From Misgurnus anguillicaudatus (lineage: Eukaryota > Chordata > Actinopteri > Cypriniformes > Cobitidae): a stretch of 64,000 bases of DNA. Both the position numbers and the translations under genes were made by a program. The stretch lies in contig NC_073356.2 of NCBI RefSeq assembly GCF_027580225.2, forward strand, positions 13,507,001 to 13,571,000, in the 5' to 3' direction. How positions within the stretch are numbered: position 1 is the stretch's first letter; every line of letters begins with the position of its first letter. Below, piece after piece: positions 22,864 through 37,175 of this stretch. The notes beneath the pieces are model-generated. The model was not told the origin of the DNA and did not search any database. It was given only the letters and a program-made list of their open reading frames with translations.

Positions 22864-22954
22864 ACGGACCCCCTACCCATTTCCACACCACCCCCTGGCC
22901 ACTCCGGCACTTCTAGCCCAAGGCCCCCGGACAGACCCAGCAGTCGTCTCCGGG

Positions 22955-22997
22955 ATGTCTTCACCGGGATCCTCCAGTGGCAGCAAAAGGAATTCCT
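22955..22997 (+). CDS. dtnbp1: dtnbp1 alternative first coding exon (14 codons)
   Basis: An ATG at 22955 with G at -3 opens a 14-residue leader, [14 protein letters not shown], plus one base, and ends at a consensus donor GTAAGT (22998). That single T joins with CG at 51002 to make a Ser codon, so phase and frame agree with the next dysbindin exon. The leader is rich in Ser and Gly with no signal peptide or membrane segment; it replaces the long N-terminal region of full-length dysbindin. The frame stays open upstream to another ATG at 22676, so a longer N-terminus cannot be excluded, but nothing upstream looks like dysbindin. No TATA box or CpG island is obvious. The call rests on the phase match and the donor; transcript evidence would settle it. 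Confidence 0.65.
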
Positions 22998-23402
22998 GTA
23001 AGTGACTCGATTTCTTACTGTGATGATTGTTGTGGTGTCTTTGACCAGCAGTGCTTTTTGGGTTGTGGGTTGTTTACAGATGAGAGTGCTGGGCAGCTGT
23101 TGATCAGGATTTTAGATGTTCTGGACTTACTGCTTTTATTTCTGTTTGGAAGATCTCAAATGATGGATGGGGTTTTTGATTGTCCTCTCATTTTTTGATA
23201 AGATGGTAATTCCTGATGTATTCTTTAGAATGAGAAGATGAGAGATCTAGATGATCTCTGTCATTTTACTGTAATCTGAAAATCTTTTTTGTCTCTACAA
23301 CATTTGTTGTATATAGATAAGATAAAGTTTTGTTAATATTTCATGTGTGAAAATTGTGGTACGCCAGAGAATTAAATAATAGCACCATCTATGATGTGTG
23401 AA

Positions 23403-23459
<57 letters not shown>

Positions 23460-26400
23460 GAGAGAGAGAGAGAGAGAAACCTCAGGGGACAAACTTGAGT
23501 ACTGAGTATTGATGGAGCCTTGAGATACACGGTACTGTGATCTCACACTCGCACATACATAGTGTGTGTGTAGTAAACAAAATATTGTATTTCTAAATAT
23601 GAACATGAGCTTGCATGTTACCTTTAGCTTTATTTGGTTTTGCATGTTGACCAGTTTAGCTTGATGTGCTTCTGAATAGCTCAGTGGTAGAGGATTGCAT
23701 TAGCAGCTTAAAGATTATGGGAACATGCATACTGATAAAAATGTATATTTTGTAATGCACTTTAAGTCGCTTTGGATAAAAGCGTATGCTAAATGCGTAA
23801 ATGTACTTCTGGAGATCTGTATTGTGATTTGGAGAACCGTACCCATCCCCCAGTCCTGACTCTGAATGTGATTTACAGTACAGTCAGGACTTACTTAAAC
23901 CTAATCCAAGAAATCCTATAATTACCCAACCACCCTGTTCTCAATGTCCCACAATTCATTTTGCTTTCTAAACACTATCACAGTAATGGCTTGTCATTTG
24001 ACTCTACAACATTTGGAAACAAATTGGGTTTGTTGTTAGCTCAGGGAGTTTATTCGATCATCATTCATTTATTAGAAATGTAAATCATAACACTATGAAA
24101 ATGTTTTGTGATGAATTGTAGTTTTGGGGTTTCCAACATTTCCATGTCATTTTTAAAAGAGACCAATTCTCTGTATTTAACGTCCTGCCTATCAAAAGCA
24201 AGAACTAATAATTCTGTCATCATTTTCTCACTCTCATGTTGTTACAAACCTGTATACATGTCTTTGTTGTGATATTTTGAGAAATGTTTGTATCCAAACT
24301 GATCATTAGCCAGTGGCAGCCGGTGACTTCTTTATTCGTGGGCGCTTGATGCGAAGTTCGTCACAACATGTATGTAGCCCGTTATGTGTGTGGTTCCTTA
24401 TTTTAATATAAAGCAATAAGCCCCAAGAAGCAGTGGGTTACCAGTGCATTTTATTACTGTTATAAAATACACTGTAACCACACTGTTTTGCGGGGCTTAT
24501 TGCTTTTATAAAACGGTTACTTCATATGCATGACATTAGCAGGATTTCATAAAATAAAACACAAATAAGTTGTAATTATATTAGTACAAATATTACTCTT
24601 CCACCAAACAAAGTAGTTCCTCCGAATCAAGTGTGGCTGCAACAGAGCGCAGTTCCCAACCAACACAGACGCAGCAAAGACACAATGAAAATATGATTTA
24701 AGACTGTGGTGTTTATTTTTATAAATCAACATTCATTTAAAATATACATTAACATTTATATCGTGCAACTGTTGTAGTGATAATCAAATATGCTTGGAAG
24801 CATGCATAACTTTAACTCTTTCCCCGTCAGCGGGTTTTTTTAAGTTGCCACCCAGTTTTAGTTTAATTGCTTCAAGAAAAACAATCTTTTTTAAAATAAA
24901 CATAAAATATATCAAATAAAAGAACAGACCCTCCGCTTTAAAAAAAAACCCAGTTTCATCCTACCTTCATTTGTTTTCTTATCACCTCTTAAATTTTCAG
25001 CTAAAAGCAGAGATAATTCAATTTTTTGTGAAGAACTTTTGTAAGAGATCAGATTCAGAGCCACGATCAAAACTTACACGGTGTTTTTAGTGTTAAGTGA
25101 ATGCGTCAGTGTTTAAGTTGGGTAAGATGGCCATCTAGTGGATAATAGCGGACCTATGAATTTGAGCTAGAAACTCCTCAGAGAACGTTTTCTCTTTATT
25201 GACGAGATGACTCAACAATATTTATTGACATTTATCTGGATATCGCCATTAATTGTGCAATTGTAGAAAAAATAAAATATGATTAATGTCTGTGGTGTTT
25301 ATTTTCATTAACCAGTATGCAGCAACAGTGGCTCAGTGAACTTATGTAATGTGGTCTGAACCGTGGGATTACCGGGGTATTTTATCATGGCTTAGAACGT
25401 GTTTCAACCAATCAGAATGAAGAACCAGAACGGGCCGTTTTATAATATGTGTTCTGCGCGTCGAGTGATCCTATGTGCATCACGTGTCTTGTCAAAATAA
25501 GTGCCTGCTGCAGATGCGTCTAAAGGGTTTATGATAAAAGAGACGCTTGCGTTTGCCAGATACTCGTATAATCTCATGCGTAATCAGAGTTTACTGTTTA
25601 GGGAGTGTCTTGCGTGTATTTTGTGAACGTGAGCGTCTCTTTTATCATAAACAGTTTTGACGTGTGTGCAGCAGGCACTTATTTTGACAAAACATGTGAT
25701 GCACATGGTTCACATGACGCAACAAACACATATTTTGAAAACGCAAGCAACACACATGACACTCCAAACACTTATTTTGAATTTGCCCCCTCGGATAAGC
25801 AGTCACGAGCTGCCACTGTGTAGGATGAAAGAATACTATGGTGATAAGTGAATGGGACTCATGAACGGTTTGGTTACAAACATTTCTCAAAATATCTTCC
25901 TTTGTGTTCATCAGAACAAAAGACATTTATACGGGTTTGTATGCATGAGGATGAGTAAATGATGACAGAATTTTCATTTTTGGTTGAACTATCCTTTAAA
26001 GGTTTAGTTAAAACGTGTATATCTTTTAAGTATATATTAATGAGACTAATAAAAGTACACAAGCATGGAGCGACAGACGTACACTGCAAGCCACAAAACT
26101 TTAATGCTCTTTTGTTGCCAAGTGAGAAGTCTTCTTGTATAGTCTTGGGTTGGATTTTGCTGACAGATAAAGTCCAATGAGTCAGTGAGAAAGGCTCATT
26201 AAAGACAATTGAACAGAATACAACAGTGATCTAAGCTCTTATCTCTATGTGTTTACACTTTAGGGGGCGTGTACACCAAGGAGTTTATGCCGGCGCCCGG
26301 CATATGTTTTCAATTGTTTCCAAGCTTTTCAAAAACGCCAGCAGCTGGTGGTTTCACCCAGAGTTGAAAATATTCAGCTTTGGTTGAAACGCTAAGCTCA

Positions 26401-26828
26401 TCAATGTTACTTCTCATTCAGCCGTCTAATCACAGTGGAGTAGGGGAGGGGCAAATATCACAACAACCAACCGGCGCATCGCTCAACAACTGATAAACAA
26501 AGCAAAAGTATCATAGCAACCAAAATGCTTAGCTGAAACGGTTGGCGTCCGCCTGGCGCTTTCAGCTGCTTTAAAACGCTTTAGTGTACACGCCCCCTTA
26601 CAGTGCCTTATGTGTGGGTGCCAGGATCACTGTCTTTTACATTAAATATCCATTTTATTGAAATCAGCATGTGACAGAAATGATTAGTGTCTTTGTATCA
26701 GGTTAATATGAGACTGTGCCATACAGCCAATGCTTTCTTTCTCTCCCTCATTGCTCAGTGTTCAGTCACTGCAATTATTTCATGAGGTTGACAGTTTGAG
26801 ACATAGATTGAATTTGAAGGTTGGCGCG

Positions 26829-26898
<70 letters not shown>

Positions 26899-29800
26899 TG
26901 AACAGAAGGCGAGGTACATGCAGTCATAATTTCATCAGTAGCACAGAAAATTAAAAAATGCAAGTCAGAGGTCAAAGGTTTCTTTTATACTTGCAAATAT
27001 TTCTCATTGTTTATTATAGTTTATTGTATGACTTTATGGATAAAGAAATTACACACAGCTGTTATTTCTTCTCTATCCAGAATAAATATCATTTCGGGCC
27101 TGCTGTATAATTTTATGAGTTGCACACTGGATACAGAATTTTGTAAGTGATTGTCTGTAAATAACATTGGGTCGCAGAACAGAGCTGACTCAGATCCTTC
27201 ATGGCCGCTTGCCAGATCTAAACCCCTATAATCCCTCCTACTGTGATTGCACTGCAAGTGGCACAACAATATTAGAATGCTGTTGTAATAATCAGTGATG
27301 CTGTCTGCACTGCAAGAATGCAACACAACTTGTGAGCAAGGGCTACCACAATAGACAAAACCATCTGGAGGGCTACTTTTTGATATAGTCTACTCAAAAA
27401 TTTTTTGTTTTACTTATTTTATTTTACTTGTCGGTATGTTTTATCATTGTTTAAAATGTTAACATACACTAAAGAAGCCAAGCTAATATAAAAAATATTT
27501 AATAGATAAACATTACAATTGAGAATATTAATAAAATGTGCTCACATGGGGTGGGCACCATGTTGGAGACCAGTGGTATATTCTATAGCAGTGGTTCCCA
27601 AACTTTTTCAGCGTGCGGCCCCCCTTGTGTACAGTGCATTTTTTCGTGGCCCACCGAAACAAAATTTTTAAAAATGTAATATTTTAATTAAACAAAACAT
27701 ATAACATTATACCTAGTAGTGCTGTTGGTTAGTTGGCTTATTATTTTTTAGGTTTAATTACACAGAATTCATGATAAATGAATGTATTTTATAAAATGTC
27801 ATAAAACTGGGGCCCCCCTGGCACCATCTCGCTGCCCCCCTGGGGGCCCCGGCACCCAGTTTGAAAACAACTGTTCTATAGTATGCTACAATGTTGGCCC
27901 TAAATACATTGCATTTAATTTGACATGCATGATCATGTTATGATCTCTGGATAATGTTTTGCATTTTCCTCCAGTTTGGTGTGAAAATGTCAAAACAAGT
28001 CTAAATAAATGGTGAGTATGCACAAGAGCAGTGGTCTCTAACATGCTCTCACAAAGTCTGTGAGTTGCCTGCAAAAGCACATCCTATTAATGGCCTCAAT
28101 TTTAATACCAATTTATTACATTTTTAATAAAAATTGATAAAACATATAAAAAAATTAATAAATAAATAAATTATACAAAAAAATAAATAAAACAATTAAA
28201 TTAAATTAAATTAAAAAATTAATAAAAAAATCTGTAAAATAAATAATAAAACAAACAATAAAGCAAACAATAAAAAATAAAAAATAAAAAAAATATTTAA
28301 AAATAAATTAAATAAATAATAAAACAAACAATAAAGCAAAAATAAATAAAAAAATAAATAAAAAAATAAAAAATACAATAAAATAATAAAATAAAATAAA
28401 ATAAAACAAACAATAAAGCAAACAATAAAAAATAAAAATCGTAAAATAAATAATAAAACAAACAATAAAACAACATAAAATAAAATAAAATAAGATAAAA
28501 TAAAATAAACTTAAAATAAATAAACAATAAATAATAAAAAACAAAAAGGCAAATAATAAAATGAAACAAACAAACATAAAATAATTAAATAAATAAACAA
28601 GTAATACAAAGTTTTGAGTAGCCCTCCAGATTGTTTTATCTATTGTAAAAATGGTAAATGGACTGCATTTATATAGCGCTTTTAACAGACCTATGGCCAT
28701 CCAAAGCGCTTTCACCCATTCACTCCCTCATTCATACACCGACGGCGGTGTCAGCCATGCTAGTAGCGCCATCCAGCTCGTCGGGAGATGTCTTGCTCAA
28801 AGACACCTCGACACTTGGTCAGGTGGAGCCGGGGATAGAACCACCAACTTTCTGGTTTTTAGACAACCTACATGAACCACTGAGCCACTGCCACCCTTTT
28901 GTGGTAGCCCTTGCTCACAAAAAGGTTGGAGACCCCTGCACTAATTGTGCATACTCAATAGTATATTTTAGTAATCTGTGTATTCAATGCATACAGATAT
29001 TGGCTTCTGAAAAATGTCTACTGTGCAGTCTTCTAATCTGAAAACAAACTATAATTATTATCAACAAAGCATTCTAAGGTGCAAGTGTGCCATGTTAACA
29101 AATGGGGAGGGTGCATGAGAGATCTCTTCTTTTTCTTAATTGGTTAAAATGTTGCCCTTTGCTCTTTGCCTGAAGGCAGACTAAATGCCTGTTTAACATT
29201 GAAACAGACAGTAATCGTAAGGGGAATTCAGCGTTCGGTGACATGCAGCATTACACGTGTATGGTAAATGGTCCAGAGAGGTTGGCAAGGCAGCACACTC
29301 ATTTGGAGAGCACCTGGTTAAACAGGTGCAGGAACAGAAAACAAGCTTGTGCTGTTCAAAATACTTAACCTGAGTCTTAGCGGTGAAGTGTGCTGATGGG
29401 TCTGGAGGTTGAAGTGGGTGTAAACACTACAGCTGGGGATAATGGACGTGGATATTCCAAAAAAGGGCTAGATAAAGAAATATGAATGCACCATGAATGC
29501 ATTTAAATACACATACAGTATATTTGTCTAGGTATGAGAGTAAAACTGGGATTGGTTGACAATTTATGTGTGGCAGGAAAAAACTGTAATGTTGATTTGA
29601 GTGGAGGTGTAGTTATTTTACATTTCACTTGGGGTGACTAGTGGATTTGGATTGTCAGAGAAAGTGAATCAATGCTCCTACACAGAGATTCTGCTGTGTC
29701 AGAGAATGCTGCATGTACATTAACTTTAATTGGGATGATGCACAAAGACGTTGATAAAAATGCAAAAGTGATTTAAATTTCTGCAAAATAGTCCAATGTA

Positions 29801-32800
29801 TGCATTCATTGACTAATGAGGAATTCAGAGAGGTGGGCGTAGTTGTGCCTTTAGAAATGTCTAAAGTGGACTATTGAAATAAAGTTTCACCTCAGAATTA
29901 TGATTTGATTCAAGTCCAGACAGGTCACAATAATTTTTAGCATGCAAAATTTCTATGCAGACCCTTGCAGCAACTGTATGATATCATCTGATAAAATATT
30001 GTCATTCTTTTTTAATTCACACATTATTAATTCTGACATGCCAGCACCGTTGTGGTTGCCTTTATTATTATTGTACAAAATAATGTGCGATACTGTTATT
30101 TTCATTTTTCCTCCACTTGAAAAGGTCACGCTTTAGCGTATGCTAAAATTTTCAATTTTAAAAATCAATGGAACGAAAGTGCAGTCTCGTATGCTACATA
30201 CGCACGCCGGCCGTTACCAAAAGCTAGTTATTTTAGTTTGTTATGTTTTAAATATTGATATTTTTCTTACAAAATCACATTGATTGCCCTCGTAAGGCGT
30301 TTATTAACCCACTGGAGATTACATTTGTGAAGGATGGAGGCACTTTTTTTGGGCTTCAAATCAGAAGCACCATATACAGCTTTGAACCGCCAGGACATTT
30401 TCTAATACAACTCTGATTGTGTTAATCTGAACAAAGATAATCACGTACATCAATAATAGCTTGAGGGTGAGTAAATCATCATTTTTGGGTGAACTATCCC
30501 TTTAAGGCCGAGTCCCAAGACTCTTTCGTAGAGGTTCAATGGAGAAACATTTGTGATTTCTCTTGAGATTTTCCATGTTCTCGTTGACCTTCATGTTCTT
30601 TTTGAAGTCGGAGAGACCCCGAGGCAAACAAATCATTGCCTTAGCTGTATTCTTACTGATACTGTAAATACACAATGAATAATAAATTAAACATCAAATT
30701 GACAAAATCGTTGAAAACGAGTCCTGAACATATAATATAATATAATAACTATAAATATACAAACTGTCACAGGACAGATCATACTGTGTTATGAACTAGT
30801 AAAGCAGCCTGGATTGTAGTCAGCTTTGCTCTATTTTCCATATCCAAGCACACAAAACCGACCTTAAGATGCGGCTTTATATTTGCATAATCCATTGAAC
30901 GAATCAGGTGGTAAAACAGCGCAGGCAGTGCATGCAAATAAACAACACCAATGCAATCAATTCCAACTTAAAAACATTCATTTTTGTGTCTGTCTCTCTC
31001 AATTATCGAGCTGGAAGAAGCTTATTTGCCAAAGCTTTACATTTGCATCTGAACCCCTTCACAGTGGTGTGAAAAAGTGTTGGCCCCACTCCAGATTTCT
31101 TATGTTTTTTTGCATATTTGTCACACTTTGATGTTTCAGATCACCAAACAAATTTAAATATTAGTCGCAGATAACACGAGTGCACACAGCATGCAGTTTT
31201 TAAATAAAGGTAACGCAAATGCTTTGAGAGTCAGTGAGAATAGCTAAAGTATTGTAAAGGGACACAATAAATGGAAATGTCAGATGTGAAGCCGGCTGGG
31301 CTCTGCTTTACTCAGTCAGTGGATGAGGTACAATCAAATTCCCTCTGGCTTAAAAAGGCCTTGCCAACCACAGTCTGCTTAACCGTATCAGTGTCTTTTA
31401 ATAATTTAACTACCACCAACACTTAGGCACACCGCTGTGACTGCTGTCTGAGAGACACAATGGGCTCCAGACTAATAAAACGATGGCTCCCTCGGAGTCG
31501 CTTGATATGTTGGTATAGCTCAACTGGTAGAGCGTTGACTCAGCAGTGCAAACGCTTATCGGTTTGTTTCCCAGAGGTAAAACATACTGATAAAATACCT
31601 TAAATGCATTGCAAGTCACATTGGATAAAAGCATCAGCCAAATGCTGAGTCTTTCGGCTGGTAACCCTTTTCTTTTTGGATGCAAACTAATGATTTTCAA
31701 GTGCTGAGCTTTTCGGACTCATTTTTGAATGACTCGAATGATTTTTGTACCATGAAATCAGATCACGCATAGATTGAAACGTGCGTATGATCCTGTTTTT
31801 GGTGATTTATAATGTAGATGTAAACATAGATGGTTGTTTACAATTGTAACATTTTATATAATAGAAGCACATTTACAGTTAAGTGGTATATTTACACAGA
31901 TTTTTAACACGTCTCTTAAAATGCAAATTGTCCCACAGTTGTCCCTGTGGTGAAATGTAGGACCCCCAAAGGTTTTAAATGATTTCAGAGCAGTAGCCCT
32001 CAACTTTCTAGTGATGAAAACATTTGAGAAGATTGTGAGATATTAAAGCATGTAGAAGATAAGTTAGATCCCCTCCAGTTTAGAGAAGGGAGGGGTGTGG
32101 AAGAAGGCGTAACTGCTCTTGTGCATTTAGTAGCTCAACATTTGGAGACGCCAAAAACAAGGCCACGACTGGCTTCCTTTTATTGATTTTTCATCTGCAT
32201 TTTAACCAAGTTATAGATTTTAACATTACATTTTTTGCATGTGTGACTACATTAAGCAAATTCTGAAGACCTTGCAAAAAACTGTCTTCAGCTACTCTAT
32301 ATAGTCTTGTTATAGTAAGGAATGATGTTTAAAGAGTCTTCATAGAGTACAACCCCAGTGTCAGGCTATGCAGCGTGTACCTTTCGGTCACTGATTTGCC
32401 TCCCCAGTTAGACCCCACTGTGAATAATCTGCACCATGCTGCATCTCTACATGTTATGACCCCTTCAGATGCGTTAAAACATCTGTCAGCCCATTGACAA
32501 AAGCCAAAGTGACAGTCGGTCATCAACAGCCCTAAGCCGGTCGTTCTCTCAGACATGCTACTCTTTTCATTTCTGACATGTTGCCCGTCACCCAGCCTGC
32601 TAATGCTACAGCTAATCAAAAAAGATTGAAGCTGTGTGATGTGGATAAATTAAGGTTCTGTCTGTACACTGTGCTCTTTATAATGTAAGTTGATGCTCAA
32701 TGGTCAGTAAGTTTATATAATATCTTTAGCTTTATTTTAATGTACACTCTCAAGGTACAAAAGTTGTCACTGGGAAGGTACCTTTAAAAAAAGTACTAAT

Positions 32801-35800
32801 ATGTACAATTTAGGTACCAGTACCTCTGAGGTACCAGCATGTACCTTAACTCATTCCCTGCCAGACATTTTTTGAAAAGTTGCCTGCCAGCCAAAAGTTT
32901 CACAAAATGCCTTCCAGGAAAATATTCTTCTAAAAATATATAAACATACAAATATAACAAATGAAGAACAGACCTTCTGCTTTCAAACAAACAATAAACA
33001 AACAAAATGGGAAAAAACATTTCATCCCATATTTTTTTCTCTGCTTATAAACTCTTAAATATGGTTATTTTTCTCAAAATATATATATTTTAGCAAAAAT
33101 CTGAAATAATTGCATTTTTTTTTAAGGAATTTTGTTAGTACGAAGGAGGATTAGGGCCAAGTTTAAATAAAAAATAAAACCATTGCGAGATTAAAGTCAT
33201 TAAAATGCGAGAATAAAGTCATTATTTAACGAGAAAAAAGTCCGAATAAATATAATTTTGAGAGTAAAGTCATTATTTAACGAGAAAAAAGTCCGAATAA
33301 ATATAATTTTGAGAGTAAAGTCATTATTTAACGAGAATAAAGTTGTTATTTAACGAGAATAAAGTTTTAATATTTTGATAATAATGTCATATTTTTACAT
33401 TAACGTGTTTGGATTGATGTGAACAAGTGGATCTGCAATGCAGATACCAAATTATACCTGTCTTATTATACAATATGAGGGAGACTTTATTGACTTCTTG
33501 TTAAATAACGACTTTATTCTCGTTAAATAACGACTTTATTCTCGAAATTATTTTTATTCAGACTTTTTTTCTCGTTAAATAATGACTTTATTCCCGCATT
33601 TTAATGACTTTAATCTCGAGATGGTTTTATTTTTTATTTGACCTTTTTTTTAACCTAATCCTCCTTTGTATGTTAGAGATCAAAACATATACAGAGTTTA
33701 AAATTAGTAAATAATTTTTTGCTTCAGTGTATTTATAAATTAGGTAATTTCTAGTGGATAATCACGGTATTACAGATTAACATAAAACCTCATCAGGAAC
33801 ACTTTTTTAATGCAAATGTTTTAAGTAAACATAAGTAGATAACTCGTCAATGGTGGGGAAAGAGTTAAAGATACCAATATTTACCGTTTAGGTACAAAGG
33901 TGTACTTTTTGAAGAGATGCGTGTAGGGTAAAGTATACGCACATGGAGGCGCACCTAAATGAAAGTGCACAGGTGATGGAGGATATTAATCGTATGGCTG
34001 AGGGAGGAATGGAAAGACTCTGTGGCTTTGTGAAATAACAATTGAGATAAATGCAACGAGTAGGCTACGTTTCACTTTAGGCCTGTTCTTATAAAAGCAA
34101 CAATATAAACTTTACGTTAAGTGCAGACCCTTAAAACCCTAAAAGACAACGTTGAATGTGGCTTAATGCATCTACACAGTAATATTAAAACAACATATTC
34201 AGCAAACATTTTATTAATAAAAACATTCTGTGTACAGGCAAGCAGAAGATCCCAGAATAAGAACACAAACCCCTAAAGGGCACGTTTGTTTCCTTTAATG
34301 AAAACGAGCACATTCTGGGCTTTTCTGCTTGACCGTAAATGCTCATAATAATATATTGTGTGTAGGGAATTTTAGCGTATTTATATCACTGTCTTAATGC
34401 AGTAAACAACGTAAAGAATAAGCCTGAACTGAATATATTGACTTTTATTTATTATTAAATTTTATGACTTTATTCTCGTTAAATAATGACTTCATTCTCA
34501 TTAAATAACGACTTTATTCTCGTTAAATAACGACTTTGTTCTCGTTAAATAACAACTTAATTCTCAAAGTTATTTTTATTCTGACTTTTTTTCTCGTTAA
34601 ATAATGACTTTATTCCCGCATTTTAATGACTTTAATCTCGAGATGGTTTTATTTTTTTATTTTACCTTTTTTTTTTACCTAATCCTCCTTTGTTTGTTAG
34701 AGATCAAAACATATACAATGGTACCAAAGGTACCACCCCAGTGACAACTTTTATATCTTTATATACCTTTTTTCTGTTAGTGTAGGCAAAATAATCTGAA
34801 TATGGATAAAATTTATGAGAAATATTCAAGTTTATACAGAAATATTCAATAATATTTACTTTTGATAATATCCGACTTAGCAAATCTGAGCTCATGTTGA
34901 CATTTTTTTTTATCTATTCTGAAATTCCAATGAAGACATTTGTAAGATTTCTGGGTCTTTTTCTCAGGAAAAATATCTGAAAAGTAGGAGACAAAAGTTT
35001 ACATTTACTCTAGAGCAGTGTTTCCCAATCCTGGTCCTTGAGTACCTCCTCCTAGAATGTTTTAGATGTCTCCTTGTTAAAAGAGCTGATTCAACACATC
35101 AGCTTGTTAGTGAGACATGTTAACTGTTCTGTAAGGAGACTGATGTGTTGAATCAGATGTTTTAAATAAGGAGACATCTAAATCATTCTAGGAGGGGTAT
35201 TCAAGGACCAGGGTTGGGAATTATTACTGCTAGAGTTAAATATATTTAAGATGTTTTACAGTGCCTAAACTGTGTTTTCATTTAGAAACACAGAGGATGA
35301 TTTTATGTAGAAAACAGTAAATCACAAAAAAATGACTTTAGCTGAGTTTTCACAGATAGGGTTACATAATTATCTGGACTAAGTTTGATGCTTATTCAGC
35401 CTGACTTAACAGTTCTTCCATTTGTGCGCACAAATATATTGCCGCTCCTATACATTCGGCCTCATAAATAAAGTAGTAATGGGTTCAAATGGCCGGCACT
35501 GACTTTAATTAACATTGTGGATTACTCTGGCCATTCTCATTGTTTTCTCCGTTCTTTATATGGCAAATTTTGTGAGCAGTTTAATGGATTCCTCATGGTT
35601 GTGTCATTTGTTATCTGGTAGGTGCATATTTTATTATGGCCTTGGACTTTATAGATGTAATGAAACGTCTATTTGCATTTGACGGTAGCTTGTGCATTTT
35701 AGTCTGCAGAGAACAAAGCTCATTCATTCATATACTAGCTGTCTTTATAGGAACCATTTACTTAAAAATTCAAACTCAGTTTGTAAACTTATAGGCTAAA

Positions 35801-37144
35801 AACTCACCACAACCTATTTTCCTTTGCTAATGACTGAGGACTGACGAGACGAGGGAGTGAAAAAAATAACTCTTTATTTTTAAAGCCTCGTATCTAATAA
35901 TCTCCTTTTAGACAGGCTATCATACCATTAGAGTACTTTAGGGTCTATCATATCATATTACGGAGTTGAAGTGGTATTTGTAGTCTTAATGATACTAAGA
36001 CAGATGACAGAATGCAGGTAATGGTAACTGATACCCATGATGGGTACTCACTGTTAAACTTATGCTTTTTAACCAGTGATTGTACTTGCTAGCCTCAATT
36101 AAGTGTTTATTTGAGAGCACCTATTGTCCGATTAACGTTTTTACATTTCACATACAGAAGTAGTATTTGTAGTCCCAAGCACGGCACTGTTTTTTGTTTC
36201 TCTCAAGCAACTCTGTTGGCTTACGTAACAATGTAACGGTTATAAAACTTTATTTCATTACGTCAAACATAATTTTTGAGACTTGTTGGGTTGATTGACA
36301 ACGGCAGTGGAGTTGAAGCCAACAACTCCCATCATTCAACACTTCTTCAGAGTTTTAAGCTATGACTTTGTTTTGTGACCTATAGCAGCGTAAATTACAT
36401 ACTGTGCCTTTAAACAATGTGCATTTACTTAAATTTCTTAGTTAAAGCTGCAGTCTTTGAGTTTGACACATTTCTATTAAATTGCTAATTAAAATTTTGC
36501 TCGGGAAGGCTCACAGCACAAAGGCATCGTCTTGTACAATCTGCAGGTCTTTGTTACAACCTTAATTTGCAACAGTTAATTTGCTTACGGTGACCTTGAC
36601 ACGTTGGTAGACACATCTTGCAATCACCCAGGGAAATGTGTGGGCTGGCATGAGGATGGCACACATTTACCATCGCAGCATAAAGGGCAAACTCCTCTAC
36701 AAGCCCATTGAGTCAACTTAAATCAACACTAACATAACATGCACAAGTCTGGCAGGGTTAGAAAGCACGACCAGAGGCGCAAACTTACATAAACACCAGA
36801 ATCTATTTTTGTCCTAGTGTTTTCCATCAGCCTCACATTCTCTTGTCTCATTCTTGTAGCCAAAGGCTCATCTTGTCATGCATTAGGAGTGGCCTTTATT
36901 TACAAACACAAAGACTCATGTGCATACTGTACAGTGTAAATAAATGAAAAATAACCTATTATATATAAATGTTTTTGATTGTGTCAGACAAATGATATGT
37001 TATTTAATCCAAGGTTTATTATTTCTTGCAAAAGCTTGAAAGAAAAATGTATTTACTTAAAAGTGCATAAAAGCCCATTTCTGCAAAAATGCTGGATTAT
37101 TTTCAACCCAGCGTTGGATTTATTGATTAAATATTTAAAATATC

Positions 37145-37175
<31 letters not shown>

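Larger units (their letters stand above)
24311..25819. mobile_element. CAGTGGCAGC-ended DNA transposon with internal insertions
   Basis: Left CAGTGGCAGCCGGTGAC and right GTCACGAGCTGCCACTG are imperfect inverted ends. Inside are a hairpin (24412-24512, GCAATAAGCCCC/GGGGCTTATTGC), a TTAACTCTTTCC-type fragment from about 24816, and a foldback at 25478-25715. Confidence 0.55.
24210..26000. mobile_element. GATAGTTCACCC element split by a large insertion
   Basis: Left part ATTCTGTCATCATTTTCTCA (24210-24310); right part GAGTAAATGATGACAGAATT and GTTGAACTATCCTTTAAA (25823-26000). The full family copy is at 57145-57477. The 1.5-kb insertion occupies 24311-25819. Confidence 0.7.
28027..28942. mobile_element. 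hAT-like element (CAGTGGTCTC ends) with A-rich and nested DNA
   Basis: Left CAGTGGTCTCTAACATG, right GGTTGGAGACCCCTGC. The right part matches 4437-4510 and, reversed, 27330-27380 (GGGCTACCACAATAGACAAA). It contains the A-rich tract and the repeat at 28646-28900. Confidence 0.55.
32742..34784. mobile_element. GTACC-rich inverted-repeat element split by nested insertions
   Basis: The ends TACACTCTCAAGGTACAAAA and TTTTTTCTGTTAGTGTA, with AAGTTGTCACTGGG and CCCAGTGACAACTTT inside them, are inverted repeats. Between them lie a TTAACTC element (32847-33868), further GTACC words (33870-33910), and a partial duplicate of the insertion. Confidence 0.65.

Noticed and set aside
22676..22954. N-terminal extension of dysbindin from the ATG at 22676
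   Set aside because: The frame is open but its translation shows no dysbindin similarity or coding-like pattern; the ATG at 22955 next to the donor is the simpler choice. Kept as an open question in the findings.
26730..26975. Frames on both strands containing long Cys-Val or His-Thr runs
   Set aside because: Translations of a (GT)n microsatellite; the same holds for 43985-44393, 50156-50422 and 23295-23645.
28211..28715. Overlapping minus-strand frames of 84-135 codons
   Set aside because: They read almost only Phe, Leu, Tyr and Ile because they cross an A-rich low-complexity tract.
31498..31570. Possible tRNA gene
   Set aside because: Only the A box is good; the cloverleaf is not maintained and a SINE tail follows.
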